Source: Hydra vulgaris (taxonomy: Eukaryota > Cnidaria > Hydrozoa > Anthoathecata > Hydridae). Taken from it: a DNA stretch of 64,000 nucleotides. The notes under the pieces are model-generated. The model was not told where the DNA came from, searched no databases, and saw only the letters and a program-made list of their open reading frames with translations. Each line of letters opens with the position of its first letter. Position 1 is the first letter of the stretch. The position numbers were made by a program, and so were the translations under genes. Shown piece by piece: positions 1-35,545 of the stretch. The DNA lies in assembly GCF_038396675.1 (NCBI RefSeq), contig NC_088931.1, positions 75,000,001-75,064,000 on the forward strand, written 5' to 3'.

Positions 1-99
1 CAAATGATAAAATTTTTTTTAAATATGTGTATATATAAAGTTAATAAATATAATTTCATAATTATATAAATCAAATGATAAGAGTACTCTTACTTAACG

Positions 100-2410
100 C
101 CTTAAAAGAAATTTAATTCATTGTCGTTAATTAGAAGAGTTTGCCTAAGTTTTGTTTTTTAAATTGGGTAAGCGAAGAGAATGTTTTAAGATCATCATTT
201 AAAAGTGTATTCCATAATTTAGGTCCTCAGTTTGTGATTGAGTATTTAGTGACTGAATAATAGGTTTTGGATTGACTAAAGTTATTTTTTGAGAATCTTG
301 TGTTTTGTATATGATTTATTTTTTAAATATCGAGTAAAATAAAGACGATGCCGTTTTTTTTATCAAGTTTAAACATAAATATTAGAATTTGATAAAGATT
401 TATTTTGAAAACATTTAAGATATTGAGTTTATTAAAAAGTATTTTTGTAAGAGTCGACCTTCATTTGTAATAATCCTAATAGCATGTTTCTGTTTTCAGA
501 GAAGTTTATTTATTTTTGTAGCGTTGGTGCTGACCAAGCAATATTTGCATAGTTTAGGTAACAATGTATAAATAAAAAGTTTATGTATTTCAAACAAGTT
601 TGGTTTAAAAACTGTTCAACTTTATACAGCATATCAATATTTTTTGAAATTTTATTTTCGATTACATTTATATGTTCTCTCCAATTAATATTTTTATCTA
701 GAATTACGCCCAAGAATTTTAATGATATTTCCATTTTTATTAAATTATTATCAATAAAAAGATTCGGTAGTTTTAATGGAATATTTTTTTTTAGAAGCAT
801 GATCGAATAATATGTATTTAGTTTTAATAATGTTTAGGGATAGTTTATTGGATTTAAACCATTGGCTTAGTTTATCAAGTTTTTTGTTTACTGTTAAAGA
901 TAAAATAATAATATCTTCATTAGAATAAAACAAGTTAGTATCATCGGCAAATAAAATTGAGTTTAAGATATTAAAAAAATTATTTAAATTATAAATATAA
1001 GCTAGAAACAAAAGGGGTCCAAGTATTGAACCCTGGGGAACACCGTATGTTATAGTCATATTATCCGTTTTTCCCCCTTCCTATGAAATATATTGCTTCC
1101 TGTTAAACAACTAACTTTTAAACCAAGCCAAGTTTGAATTTCTTATAGCGTAGATTTCGAGCTTAGATAAAAGGTTTATATGATCAGATGTATCAAAGGC
1201 TTTGCTTAGATCTACAAAAACACCTAAAGTATACTTTTTTTCATCAAACCCTTTAAACACATCATGTACAAGATGTAAGATTACGTGAGCACTAGAATGA
1301 CCAGATTTAAAACCAAATTGTTTATTATACAAAATATTATTTTTGTTTAAGAAGGAATAGAGTTTATTAAACGTAATTTTGAAATTGGGACTACTCTAGC
1401 GATTTTTAACTTATCCGAAAAAACTCCTTCTTTTAAAGATAAATTAAATATATACAATAGCGAGATTGTAATGAGTTTTATTGAATTAATAATGATGCTA
1501 CTACTTATATTGTCAACTCCTATCCTTTTTTGGGCTTGATTAAAGATACCGCGACTAATAATTCTTCTTCTGTAAGTTTATCATTAGACAAAATATTAGT
1601 GTTATTAGAAAACAAGTATGCATCAAAGTTGGTTTGTGAGGATTCAATTTTTGATGCTAATGGAGGACCAACATTTACACAAAGTTCATTAAGTGTTTCA
1701 GCCGCAATAACGTAGTTATTATTTAATTTGAGAAATTTTTGAATAGTATTTCTGTCAGAATTATTTTTACCAATGGATTCCTTAATAATACGCCAAGTAC
1801 TATTTTTTTACAAATGAGTCAAAGAGCCGTTTGTAGTTTTTATAATTAGTTTCATTACGAATAGTTTTTTTTTTAAGAAATTTGTTATATCTTCAATGTT
1901 TTTTTAGAAGATTTAAGAATACCCTTAGTAATCCAAGGTTTTAGTAGCGTTTTTGTGTGAACCAATTTTGAAACTTCTGGAAATGCTTTGTTATAATATT
2001 TATAATACTCTGATATGAATATATCGCAGGCTTTATCAGAGTTTTGATTCAGGAATAGGTTATCCCAGTTAACACATGATAAAAGGTTATGAAAATATTT
2101 AACTGAAGAGTCCTTTATTATTTTTGTTGTTATTTTTTAATTTTTTTGAATATCATTTTTATTACATTTTTGTGAAATAATAAATATGGGAAAATGATCA
2201 GAGTAGTCTGTTTTAAATATTCCTGTTTTTATTTTTATATTAAGGAAGTTATTGGTGATAACTTGGTCTATTGAAGTTTCACTTTTTCTAGTTGTGCGCG
2301 TAGGTTTATTGATGACAGGAATGTAACTGTTTTCATAGATTACATTGAAAAATTTTTTATTGCTTTTATTTGTGTCATAACCTAAAATATTGAGATTCAA
2401 GTCACCAACC
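100..2410 (-). mobile_element. APE-type LINE, 5'-truncated and decayed
   Basis: The minus strand encodes broken pieces of a non-LTR retrotransposon in the expected order. At 2400-2137 is the C-terminal part of an APE-type endonuclease, ending near the motif SDHFPI. At 1420-1111 is the RT N-terminal half, with QFGFKSGHS and FVDLSKAFD. At 1059-751 is the RT core, with GVPQGSILGPLLF and FADDTNLF, so the catalytic ADD is intact. At 800-510 follow FLGVILD and the NYANIAW region. The remaining C-terminus decays towards position 100. Frameshifts and stops separate the pieces. The motif set fits the CR1/L2/Jockey group; the exact clade cannot be fixed by eye. No 5' ORF1 is present. Confidence 0.85.
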
Positions 2411-2465
2411 AGATAAACAGATTTTTTTAAAATCGAATTATTTTTAATTACACTTTTAAGGTGAT

Positions 2466-2517
2466 CTTCAAATACGGGGTATTATTTATAACTTCAAATA
2501 CGGGGTATTATTTATAA
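2466..2517. repeat. 26-bp perfect tandem duplication
   Basis: Two adjacent copies of a 26-bp unit beginning CTTCAAATACGGGGTATT sit at the 5' breakpoint of the LINE fragment. Confidence 0.9.
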
Positions 2518-2975
2518 CTCTTCTGGGATTAGTTGAGTAATCTTTATATTTCCGGATTTGTTTAGTTATTGAGTTGCTAATTATATCAGAGAAGCAGTAT
2601 TTAAATTTAGAACTATAATGGAATTACGCTATTGTAGAGCTATTTTTGAATTAAGTAATATTGGGTATCACCTGTAACCTACTTGATGAAGTAAAAATTA
2701 TTTCTTGCTGACATTCATATATTGCAAACATTCTAATAATTAATATATACTTTATTTACGGATATAACTTATATTATCAAATAATTAACAACCGATCAAA
2801 GAGAAGACAGTGAAAAAAAAGTGTAGGCATTTATTTTAGCATTTTTTAAATTTCTAAAGCTAAAATCAAAAGTTGAAAAATGTCAAAACGTCTAAACATT
2901 AAAAGTACATTTAACAAAATAAAAGATATACCAAATATTAAATATATCAGAGTTTAAGGTATCAAGATTAGTAAA

Positions 2976-3205
2976 GTAGCTGTGGCGTAGTGGTAGCGCA
3001 CACATAGAAAGTAGGCGTGGCATAGTGGTAGCGCACTTGCTTCAAAAACAAAGGATCCGTGGTTCAAACTCCACCTCTGGGCAAGTTTTGTGACATTGGT
3101 TAGGAAGATGGCCTGAACTTCTAATCAAATGCTCATCCGCGGTGCTCTATGATAAGACCGTAAGGACTTCTTGGGACACCAAAACAAAACTTTAAAAATA
3201 TATAT
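2976..3205 (+). mobile_element. tRNA-derived SINE with duplicated A box
   Basis: An RNA polymerase III type promoter is visible: A-box-like TGGCATAGTGG at about 3018-3028 and B-box-like GGTTCAAACTCC at 3061-3072, with the T arm GTGG/CCAC around it. A second A-box copy (TGGCGTAGTGGTAGCGCA) lies about 34 bp upstream, so the 5' end is partially duplicated. The 3' body is unrelated to tRNA and runs into an A-rich end near 3181-3200. It is a SINE and not a tRNA gene because the acceptor stem does not pair and the transcript continues. Confidence 0.7.
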
Positions 3206-4283
3206 CAGGTATATTTAATATATCAAGGTATATCATATATATCAGAAGCATGCTATACAATCAATTTTTAAAATAACAAAGAGCATGCAAAATCTCTTCT
3301 TAAAATCTTTCTATTATCCTTGTATGAACCAAGAGTATATCATCTACTATGTTTGATGCATTTTTCAAAATGCAAAATACACAAAACAGCTCTATGTCTA
3401 ATTGTAATTTTTCAAAATGGAAAAAAAAATCTTTGTTCTTATATCGAAAAGCCAGTATATAAACACCTATTGCGCACAAATAGTAAAGAGACTTTAACTA
3501 AATGGGTCACAAAACTAAGATCTTTTAAAAAGCAATCATTATCTATATTGTAAACATAATTGGAGGATATATTATTAAAGAATACAAGATTGATATCTTA
3601 AATAACTACCGTCCTAAAATTATATGCTTTTATAAATTAAAATTTGTAACTAGTTTTTTTTTAAATAAAATTTATAAGCCACATTTCCATAGCTCGTTTA
3701 CATAAAAACTTGAAATATTATTTTTATAACTAACCCCCTGAAACACGATAAATGTCAAAAAATGAACTGGTCCTATCAGTACAATTAATGCTGGTTTATC
3801 AATCAAAATGCAGATGTTAATTGTATAATTACAACAATCTGTACATCTTTTGTTCTACTACAAAGTACACATATTTATATTGATGTTATTATCCTGAAAA
3901 GTAATATTGAAATTATAAATTAAAAGTCATATTTAAACTATAAATTAAAAGTTATATCTATATTAAAAGTAACATTAATATTATAATTTTTCTTAAAAAG
4001 TTAATTTTTTCTTAAAAGTACTTCTAATAAAGTTGACCCAGACATACTAAAGAGATTTTATGTAAACTGATCACAGTGTATAAAAAACATCTAAATTGTT
4101 CGATTATCTTATCTTTAAAAAAGTCAGTTTGGTTCTATGTTCGTTCGGTTTATTACAAAGTTAAAACAAAAACAAGGCAAAAAGAACAAAAAAAAAAATT
4201 TGGGTCTCGTAAGTAGTTATAACATAATACGCATTAAAATAATTTAAATTTGATTCATTATTAAGTTAAATTTAGAAAGATTA
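3206..4283. other. gene-free AT-rich stretch
   Basis: No coding motif is recognised. A 77-codon open frame at 3320-3553 has no family signature that I recognise. Short local repeats (ATTAAAAGT-like) occur around 3900-4020. Confidence 0.5.
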
Positions 4284-4692
4284 AGGGCCATTCATAAATG
4301 ATGTCAGTGATTTTTCTTGTTATTTTAACGTCTTTAATTACCTTCTTTGCTAAACTGTCAATTATTGGCCAACCCTTTTTTAAATTTTAATTAACATCAA
4401 AATCTGTAAACTCTAATCTTATACAACAATATTAAAAGTTAGCCTACTTAAAAACATCTATACTAAAGCAAGGTACACTATATTTTTGTTTTAAAAAATA
4501 CATTATATTTTGGCAAAAATTATAAAACAAAAAGCATTTAATACTAGTTAATGAAGAATATAATTTCAATTCTAATGCATTGCAGACTGAATTTAAAACT
4601 ACAATCACCGGCTTTTACAACGGAATTTCATTTATCTCTTTAGGCGATATTAGCAAAATTTGTTGAACAATTATTATTATTATTATTATTAT

Positions 4693-4725
<33 letters not shown>

Positions 4726-5040
4726 TATTAATATTATTATTATTTTTGTTACTATTATTGTTATTACTTTTATGATTTTATTATTAAAAGAAAAAAAGGA
4801 AAAAGAAAAGGAACAAATTATAAAAAGTTGAGAAACCTGCCTAACGCGACAAATTCATATTTAACCTAAAAATTAGTTTGTCTTTGCAGTACAACAACTT
4901 TTAACGTCTCAGATTGAAAAATTGCTCCGACAATTAGAAGTTGAAATATCTCTGTATAAATATTTAAAACAATTTTCAACAGAATAAATTAAACAGTATA
5001 AAAAAATACGTATTTCGTCAACTTATTGTTTTTTGTTTTG
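4284..5040 (+). repeat. diverged duplicate of the acid phosphatase 5' region
   Basis: Blocks here match, in the same order, blocks around exons 1-2 of the acid phosphatase gene. Examples are GGGCCATTCATAAATG (4288), TTAATTAACATCAAAATCTG (4390), ACCGGCTTTTACAACGGA (4607), an (ATT)n tract (4672-4770) and GAGAAACCTGCC (4830). The other copy is at about 7570-8885. The roughly 360-bp segment carrying exons 1 and 2 is absent from this copy. Confidence 0.75.
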
Positions 5041-5322
5041 TGATGATGTCAATTGTTATTGATGAAATATTTTGCTTAAAAGTTTTTACAAGATTGTTAT
5101 CTATTTGAAAACTATTACTAAATTAGTGCTACCTTGACCGGTAGTGGCCAAACCACTGCCCGCGGGCTAAAAAATGCCCGCAGAGACTTTTTTAAATGCC
5201 CGTTAAACAATTTAGATATTTATGAGACAACCATCTTGGTAATATGATACTTCTGTCTACCTCAAAAATCAATCCAGACATCAAATAACTAGTTTCAGAC
5301 TCAAATTAGTGCTGCTTAGACC

Positions 5323-5567
<245 letters not shown>

Positions 5568-5706
5568 AATTCATATAAAAAGATTTCGAAATTTTATGAC
5601 ACAGAAGAGTCTATAGAAGATCTATGAATGATAGAAATGTTGTTAAATTGAACAACTTTGTTAAAGTGAGTTTGCCTTGCATCCCTTTTTCTTCTCAAAA
5701 TTACTT

Positions 5707-5866
5707 ATCAAAGTCTATACGTTTTACGTATCAAAGTCTATACGTTTTACGTATCAAAGTCTATACGTTTTACGTATCAAAGTCTATACGTTTTACGTAT
5801 CAAAGTCTATACGTTTTACGTATCAAAGTCTATACGTTTTACGTATCAAAGTCTATATGTTTTGCA
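5707..5866. repeat. 23-bp tandem repeat, about 7 units
   Basis: Units of ATCAAAGTCTATACGTTTTA plus CGT repeat nearly perfectly; the last unit diverges. It abuts the hAT remnant. Confidence 0.93.
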
Positions 5867-6075
5867 ATGTCAGACTCAATACTTAGCCTAGCCAGGTTGT
5901 TAAGGCAATCCTGACTCATGGTAAACCTGAGAAAATTTATCATAAGTTTAAGCTTGGTGAAGCTCCTTTCTGCTGATGCTACTGTTACTGGTGCTGTGAA
6001 AAATATCTTCAAACTGACGCTGAGGTTTCGATATATACTATCTACTTTGCACTCTGTTAAAGCATTAAATATTTA
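5855..6075 (-). pseudogene. hAT transposase C-terminus (ZMYM1/TTF-type)
   Basis: On the minus strand a frame reads through SLKIFFTAPVTVASAERSF, then TKLKLMINFLR and LNNLARLSIESDIA. This is the characteristic hAT dimerisation region of ZMYM1/TTF-type transposases (P-V-T-V-A-S-A-E-R-S-F followed by LK..K..LR). Only this terminal fragment is present, with no zinc finger or DDE region nearby. It is a dead remnant cut off by the tandem repeat at its 3' side. Confidence 0.8.
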
Positions 6076-6349
6076 ATAACTCTATCAGAAATAAAAAGTT
6101 TTCATTATTTGACTCACCAATGCGTTGCGAAGATCTCTGAAAAGCAAGGCTACGTTCTCCTAAGAAAAGGATTTTTTTTTTTTTTATTTACTTTTATTTC
6201 GCTGATTAAACAATATTACAACTTTTCATATAAAGTAAATAACATCGTAAACATAAAAAAAAAAAAACCTTGATAAAAAACGTTTTTAATTTTTTTAAAT
6301 TTATAATATATATACTCATACACATATACTCATGCACACACACATATAT

Positions 6350-7120
6350 ATATACTGTTGTAATCAGTCAGGAACTCAAAGAAGGTAAGGATGATGCGTT
6401 TATTATCACAACCTTTTCATAGAGAAAAACACTTTAATTTTTTAAAGTAAAATAAAAATTCAATAAAGCAAAGCTCTTTTTTTTTTAGTGTAAAAAATTA
6501 AAAACAAAAAAAAATATTAAAACACATAAGAAAAAAAAAATCATAATAAAACAATTTTAAAAAATCTGAAAACATGTACTGTAAACTATAATATATATGT
6601 CAGAAATTAAGGAGATGCATTTCAGCTTGTCGTTTAAACGATGAAATGCTTTTTCGGTCTTTAATATTTTTATTTTGGAAATGATTCCATATTGATGGAC
6701 CACGGTTTGTAATTAAAAAACTTGGCTGCTGTGATGTAGTTTTCCCTAGGTGATGGTCGTACCTGGTATTTGAACGCAGATTATATTTTTCAGAAAATGA
6801 TATCAAGAAATTATCTGAAAAACGCATGGTAGAAAGTTGTAATTATACTTACACATAAAAATTAATATCTGTAATGTGCTAAGTTTCTCAAGACCTAGAA
6901 CCATCATGCTTTTCATCACTGGGGCCGGGTTTACTAACCTATTTAAATAATTAATTGTTTTGGATGCATGGTTTTGTAGCAATTTTAGCAATTTGGTTTT
7001 ATGGGTGCTTGTGCATACAATATTTGCATACAAAAACTGACTATGCACAAGACTAAAGTAAAGCACATTACGTGATTTACTATCGAGAAAAGGTCTTGAC
7101 TTATACAAAATACCTATTAC
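6350..7120 (-). mobile_element. LINE 3' fragment (RT thumb and C-terminus)
   Basis: Minus-strand frames at 7108-6803 and 6827-6600 read as the end of a LINE ORF2: SRNVLYFSLVHSQFLYANIV, then MMVLGLEKLSTLQILIFMCKY, then KYNLRSNTR and ITNRGPSIWNHF. This layout is the usual region after the RT palm in CR1/L2/Jockey-like elements. One frameshift lies near 6810. Sequence from 6600 to 6350 is A-rich and probably 3' UTR. Confidence 0.75.
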
Positions 7121-7566
7121 AGGATAACATCAATAATTTTTAAACTTTGATACCATTTTTCCAATTCCACTTTAATTGATGATTCAATAAAATTATCAAT
7201 ACCGTCTAGCACTAAAAGACGTCGTTCGAATTCATAGCCATGCTAGATAGCATTCTCTATGCCCAATTCATGATCATTTTTTTGATCTGTTTCATGTAAT
7301 TCTGTAAAATCTGAAATCCTTTAAGACCTCGAGTGTAAATATAGTTGTTTATTAAAAAGAAACTTGATATATTCAGGCAAACCAAACTGTTCATAATTTT
7401 GTAACATGTCATCATTTTTCGCTTGAGGCCACAAATTTCTAGTAGTTCAAAAACAAGAATTCTAAGTTATGTAGGTAAACTATTCTATCTCTCTTCAATT
7501 CTGTGCGCAACCAAATCAGAAAGCAATATTCTAAAATTGAGTTATTAACATAATAAAATTTTACAG
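7121..7566. other. unassigned stretch
   Basis: Minus-strand frames show short open pieces, but no motif I can name. It may belong to an old transposon. Confidence 0.3.
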
Positions 7567-8270
7567 GGGAAAGGACCTGTCTATAAATGTTGTCAGTGAT
7601 TTTTTTGGTTTTTTGACGTCTTGATGTCAGTTTTTGTTACCCACTCACGTAAAATAAAACAAATTTATTTACCATCAACTTTTAATGTTTTTTTTTTAAA
7701 TCGATCTTTTTAAAAACGTGCTAATGGATGACGTAAATATAAACTTTACAATTTAAATTGACATTATTTTGGTGTCAACACCTCCTCCCCATTTTCAATT
7801 ATTGCCAAACTTTTCCGCAACTCTCCGCCCCCCTTTCTATTTACTGACCATTTATGGATGGCCCCAAACGCGTTTTACTTAACATTTTAAGTTTTAATTA
7901 ACATCAAAATCTGGATACTCTAATCTTATACAAACAATAATAAAAATAAGCTAACTTAAAAACACTTTTTTTAAAGCAAGATACTTTTTTCTGTTTTAAC
8001 TTGCCAGAGAAAATACATTATAATTTGGTTGAAGTTATTAGGCAAAAAAGATTTAATACTAATAGAATTTCAATAGTTGTGGTTGCGGAGCGAATCCAAT
8101 ACAATAATTACCGGCTTTTACAACGGATGATTATTTTTATTTTTAAGCGATATCAGCCTAAATTGATATTGTTAAATGTTATAAGTATTTGTTGTGATAT
8201 AAGTTAGTTATAGTACTGAAAGAAGTAGATTTTCATACATGCTACAATATCTTTTTCTGAACTTTAAAAG

Positions 8271-27460
<19,190 letters not shown>

Positions 27461-27659
27461 AATAGTAAACTCGGACAATTATTAGCCATCATAATCCGCA
27501 AGAAAGATTTTTTTCATATATATATGCACCCTAATATAATTTCAGTATTTATATTTATTGTTAACTTTTAACTGTTTCTTAACTAGTCAAACTTTGTTAT
27601 TTATCAATTTTGTGTTATTCTTTATCAATTGAATGATATTAGCTATTTGTTGCATCCCT

Positions 27660-27897
<238 letters not shown>

Positions 27898-27898
27898 T

Positions 27899-30599
<2,701 letters not shown>

Positions 30600-31400
30600 A
30601 TTGACTCTACTTTAATACTTTGGCAGCCATACTCCATAATCCATTACAAGAACATTCACAGTTTTCAACACTTAAACTTTTAACTCTTTATTTACCCTTT
30701 CCTAATGCCCATTTATTTTCTATTTTTTGTTGTTTTGACTTTTTTGATTTTTCAGAGGATTTAAATAGTGATTTTTTATCAAATAGTGATGTTGTTATTA
30801 TCTGTGATTCTTCTCTTTTTCTTGGTAATAAAGTGATCTTTGTAATAGCTAAAATATTAGAAAAGCAGGGTATTACTATATTTAAATCAATATTTTCTGA
30901 ACATCCTGACAACCAAGGTAAAAAGGTGCTTGAATAAACTTGTAAATCAATTTTATCAGGTTTATGTAAGTTGGCATTAGAGCTTTTGTCATTACTAAAC
31001 TTAATGACTGGAATTATATCACGACACAAAAGATAAATTCCAGATGTACAAAAGCCAGAACAGGTAACTTCTATTGAGATAACTTTATGATATGCTTTAG
31101 AAAATATACCTCTAAGTTGATAATTTGTTATTTTCGTCCAAGATGCTCATGTAACCATGATCCACATTATATATCATAAAAAAGTTTTAAGCGGTTTAAA
31201 ACAACAGTTGTCGTCACACCTCGTTCAACACTAGTTACAGAAGAAACACAACGTTTTCCTATTATTGTTATAAATTTAACAGATTTATGAACAGTTGTTA
31301 TGCCTGATTCATGACGGGTTAAAATTTGATGAGGTTCAAACTTGTACTTTTTTATAACAACTTCTATATTATTGAAATAAATGTTCAAAGAACTGCTGTT
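30600..31400 (-). pseudogene. pogo/CENP-B-like (DDE_1) transposase remnant
   Basis: At 31388-31167 the minus strand reads FNNIEVVIKKYKFEPHQIL, then RHESGITTVHKSVK, then SVTSVERGVTTTVVL. This matches the pogo/Tigger/jerky first-acid region (usually N-x-DETG..T), with Asp replaced by His. After a deletion of the rest of the catalytic core, 31100-31020 gives IFSKAYHKV..GIYLLCRDIIP, the C-terminal 'GIYP' region. A low-complexity tail (30990-30690) follows. The missing core and mutated Asp make it inactive. Confidence 0.7.
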
Positions 31401-32070
31401 TAAACCTTAAATACGATTTAAAGACAACCCTTAAGGTATTCTATTTAAAAGGTCTGTATGTCTCTTTAAAAACACACTTATAATCTTTAAAAATCTCTTC
31501 CTGAAACACCATTATACTTATGAATGGATGAACTATTTTTGTATTTTTCAACATACTGGCAACTCGTTGAATGTCACTTATAGGCAATCAATTTCTTTTA
31601 TGTAGTTAACTAATTGATTTTCAGTATCATCTGGCAATAATTAAATAAACCAAGTGATTTTTAATGCATAATAATAGTCTAAATTCTTTAATTTTCTTTA
31701 AATCCTCCTGTGTAAAGCATCTTTATTTACGATAAATGTCAAAGCTGCTATTCTCAATAAGATTTCTTTTAATTTTAATATAACATGCTCTGCTCAGTAA
31801 AGTTGCCACATTTAGTTTTTCTCGTATAGTTTCTAACCATATTTAACTTTTTAAATAAACATGGTTGATATCGGCAAAACAAAAAAATCAAAACTTCTCG
31901 TTTTGCCCCGCAACGACTTACATCGAAATTGTGTAATTTTCGGCCAGTTTTGTCATAGAAATAAAATATTAATATATGAAAATGAAAGAGCAATGCCTAA
32001 AGATGATAATAAAACACTAACTTTGAATATAACATTTTTTCCACAACATAAGATAAAAAACACTGAGAAA
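31401..32070. other. unassigned stretch
   Basis: Overlapping short open frames occur on both strands (31775-31993 -, 31861-32076 +). Neither shows a recognisable motif. Confidence 0.3.
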
Positions 32071-32371
32071 AATTAATCTTTTAATAAAGTGCTCAACTTT
32101 TTCAATCAAAGACATAGTATAACTTTTTTCATCTAGTATAGGTATATTTTTCAAAGAGTAAGTTATTAGTTTCCATATTTACACGGAATGTTAAAATACA
32201 ATTAAAAGTGCTCAACAAATTTTAATAAGGAGTCTAATATATATATTTAAACAATTTTAAAATGTATTCTACAAAATAGAGTGCTCAATGTTCTTTGAAA
32301 AATATACCTATATTAGATGAAAAAAGTTATACTATTTCTTTGAATGAAAAAGTTGAGCATTTTATTAAAAG
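32071..32371. repeat. inverted repeat, arms about 80 bp, spacer about 135 bp
   Basis: CTTTTAATAAAGTGCTCAAC..GGTATATTTTTCAAAG (32071-32155) is the reverse complement of CTTTGAAAAATATACC..GTTGAGCATTTTATTAAAAG (32290-32371). The right arm leads into the RT element. Confidence 0.85.
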
Positions 32372-34440
32372 AATTCGTTGAAAAGCCCATTTTTTCTTAA
32401 AACCAAATACAAACACATATGATGTATTTAATATTAACCAAGATAATGATAATTATGGATTTAAAACAAAAAATACCCCACCTTTTATACCTGATTTAGA
32501 AAATTTTGAAAATGACATACTACATTTAATTAAAACAATAAAGTTTCGCCCTATAAAAAAATGAATTTCAAACAGAATTAAAGTTAGATGTTAAAAAAAT
32601 TAAATCAAACCCCAATATTTTGGTTTTTGCTGATAAAACAAATAACATTTACCAACTCACAACAGAAAACTATGAAAAAATTTTACGCGACAATATTACT
32701 AGTTCTTATGAAAAAGCCCCTAAAAATTTGGAAAACGCAATTAATTTAGAAGCGTAAAGTATTGCTAAAAAAATAAACCTTGATAACCGAATCGAATCAA
32801 CTGTCCCTGCCCAGGCCTTCGTAACACTAAAAGACCATAAACCAAATTTTCAAAATAAACTTGCTTGTAGGTTATTGGTTCCATCAAAAAGTGAGATTGG
32901 ACATGTAAGCAAAATTAAATTGGACAAAATTAATAATATTCTTAGAAATAAATTAAATTTGCAAAAATGGAAAAATACCATTGATATTATAAATTGGTTC
33001 TCCATAATCGAAAGTAAAAATGACTGTACATTTATTCAATTTGATATTAATGATTTTTACCCTTCAATAACTTCAAATACTTTAGATAAAACGATTGAAT
33101 TTGCAAAAAGCCACACAGTTATTCCTAAAGAAACAATCCGTATAATAAAACATTGTAGAAAAACCTTACTTTATTTTAATAAGAAAACTTGGAAAAAGAA
33201 AAACATACATGACTGCTTTGATGTAACAATGGGCAGTTATGACGGAGCAGAGAATTGTGAATTTGTTGGACTATACATATTAGATTTATTAAGTAAAATA
33301 ATCAATATAAATGATTTAGGCCTTTATCGCGACAATGGTTTAATAGTAATGCGTAAAAAATCTGGTCCACAGCTCGATAAAATTAGAAAAGATATTATAA
33401 AAATTCTTAAAAATATTGGCTTTCAAATCGAAACAAACATAAATTTAAAAAATTGTGAACTTTCTTGATGTCACATTTAACCTCTCTAAAAATAAATATA
33501 AGCCTTTCAAAAAACCAAACGATGAATTGTTGTATATTAATATTAACTCAAATCATCCAACCCAAATTCTAAAAGAAACCCCGATTTCAAATAATAACAG
33601 GCTAAACCAAAACTCATCCAATGAAAATGTATTCAATTCCTCTAAACGAATATTTGAAGATGCTCTTAAAAAAAGTGATTTAGAAAATTTTGAACTAAAA
33701 TTTTACCCGAAGAAAAAGAATACAAAAAAGCGAAATAAAACTAGAAATGTAATTTCATTCAACCCCCCATATAGCAAAAATGTTTCCACTAACATAGGAA
33801 AAGCGTTTTTCTAAAATTGGTCGATAAGGATTTCCCGCCCTCTAATTAATTACATAAAATTTTTAATCGAAATACAATTAAAGTTAGCTACAGTTGTACA
33901 AAAAATATGGAAAAAATTATAAAAAGTCACAATAATGCTTTGTTAAACAAAAAAAAAATCCGAAATGAAAAAACTACAGAAAATTGTAATTGTAAACAAA
34001 AAAACAATTGTTCAATGAGTGAAAGTTGTTTATAAAAAAATGTGGTACATAGTTGTGTTGTTTCCTCCAAGATTGTGCCTGATAAACAATATATTGGCAT
34101 AACAGAGAGTGAATGGAAAAAATGTTTTGCCAATCATAAGCAATCTTTCAAAAATAAAAGTATTCAAAAGACACCATGCTATCAAAATATATATGGGAAT
34201 TAAAAGATAAAAATATTGATGATTTTATACTGAATTGGTCCATCCTTAAAACAGCGCCTGCATTTAACAATATTTCCAAAAAATGTATACTATGCCTTCA
34301 AGAAAAATTTGAAATAATTACACACGCAAACCAAGAATGTTTATTAAACAAAAAATCGGAATTAGTTTCTAAATGCAGGCACGAAAATAAGTTTCTCCTT
34401 AAAAACTATAAAAATAAATGAGCTAAAAAATATTTTTCTA
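32372..34440 (+). pseudogene. decayed RT plus GIY-YIG retroelement (YRDD type)
   Basis: Reading through stops and frameshifts, the order is: HFFLKPNTNTYDVFNINQ; FVTLKDHKPNFQNKLACRLL (about 32815); FIQFDINDFYPSIT with palm motif A Asp; VTMGSYDGAENCEFVGLYIL; GLYRDNGLIV, where relatives have YRDD; VNFLDVTFNLS; a cysteine cluster CNCKQKNNC..C at 33985-34035; and KQYIGITESEWKKCFANHKQ (GIY-YIG nuclease). It ends with WSILKTAPAFN, CILCLQEK and SKCRHENKFLLKNY at 34230-34420. RT then GIY-YIG fits Penelope-like elements, but the YRDD box and Cys cluster mark a distinct lineage I cannot name with certainty. At least four stops or frameshifts are present. Confidence 0.8.
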
Positions 34441-34551
34441 AAAAAGCATAAGTAATCATTTCCAAAGAATTCTTTTAATAATAGTGTTAGCAAATTCCAC
34501 AAATGTGTGAAAATTTACAGTAGTTAAGACATTTGCGACTTCCTATATATG

Positions 34552-34870
<319 letters not shown>

Positions 34871-34959
34871 AACTACATATATATATTTAGGGTTTGCATA
34901 ATCTAGCCCTAAATATATATATATATGTATAAATATATGTATAAATTAGTAAAAAACAC

Positions 34960-35545
34960 TTATCTAACTTTTTTCTTCAACTTTAAGTTTTACCATTGCT
35001 GGATCATCAGGAAGAGTTACTAACTCTCAAAAAAAAAATTCAATTTATAGAAAAAAATAATTTACAGGAAGTTATAAATTATTATAACTAAAAATAAAGA
35101 TAGAACAAATTTTTAATTACTATATTTTTTTGGTTTACGGGAAGTTTTAGAAAGTACGTATTAAATAAATTTCTTTGGAATGGGGATAATTTAATTTGGT
35201 CATTTGTTTTTATAATTTTTTAAGAGGTATTTATTTTCGTGTCTACATTTAGAAATTAATTCAGATTTTTTATTTAATAAATTTTCCTGATTTAAATGAG
35301 TAATTATTTTAAATTTTTCTTGCAAACATAGCATACATTTTTTGTAAATGTTATTATAGGCAAGGGCAAATTTTAGAATAGACCATTGTAAGTAAAAATT
35401 TTTAATTTTTTCTTTTAAATCCCAAATATATTTTGACAGCATAGTCCTTTTTGAATATTTTTTGTGTTTAAACGATTGTTTGTGGTTGGCATAACGTTTT
35501 TTCCTTTGCCCTCGGTTAAGCCAATATATTTTTTATCAGGGCAAA
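34960..35545 (-). pseudogene. inverted partial copy of the YRDD-type element
   Basis: At 35442-35200 the minus strand encodes LSKYIWDLKEKIKNFYLQWS..CRHENKYLLKNYKNK. This is very close to the C-terminus at 34176-34421 on the other strand, and its upstream GIY-YIG part runs to 35545. The two copies form an inverted pair about 760 bp apart. The junction at 35545 is the left end of the next DNA transposon. Confidence 0.88.

Noticed and set aside
30620-30937. Open frame on + opposite the pogo-like remnant
   Set aside because: It is the complement of a low-complexity Lys/Ser/Glu-rich transposase tail.
31775-32076. Overlapping frames on both strands
   Set aside because: Short, no motif, no support for either strand.
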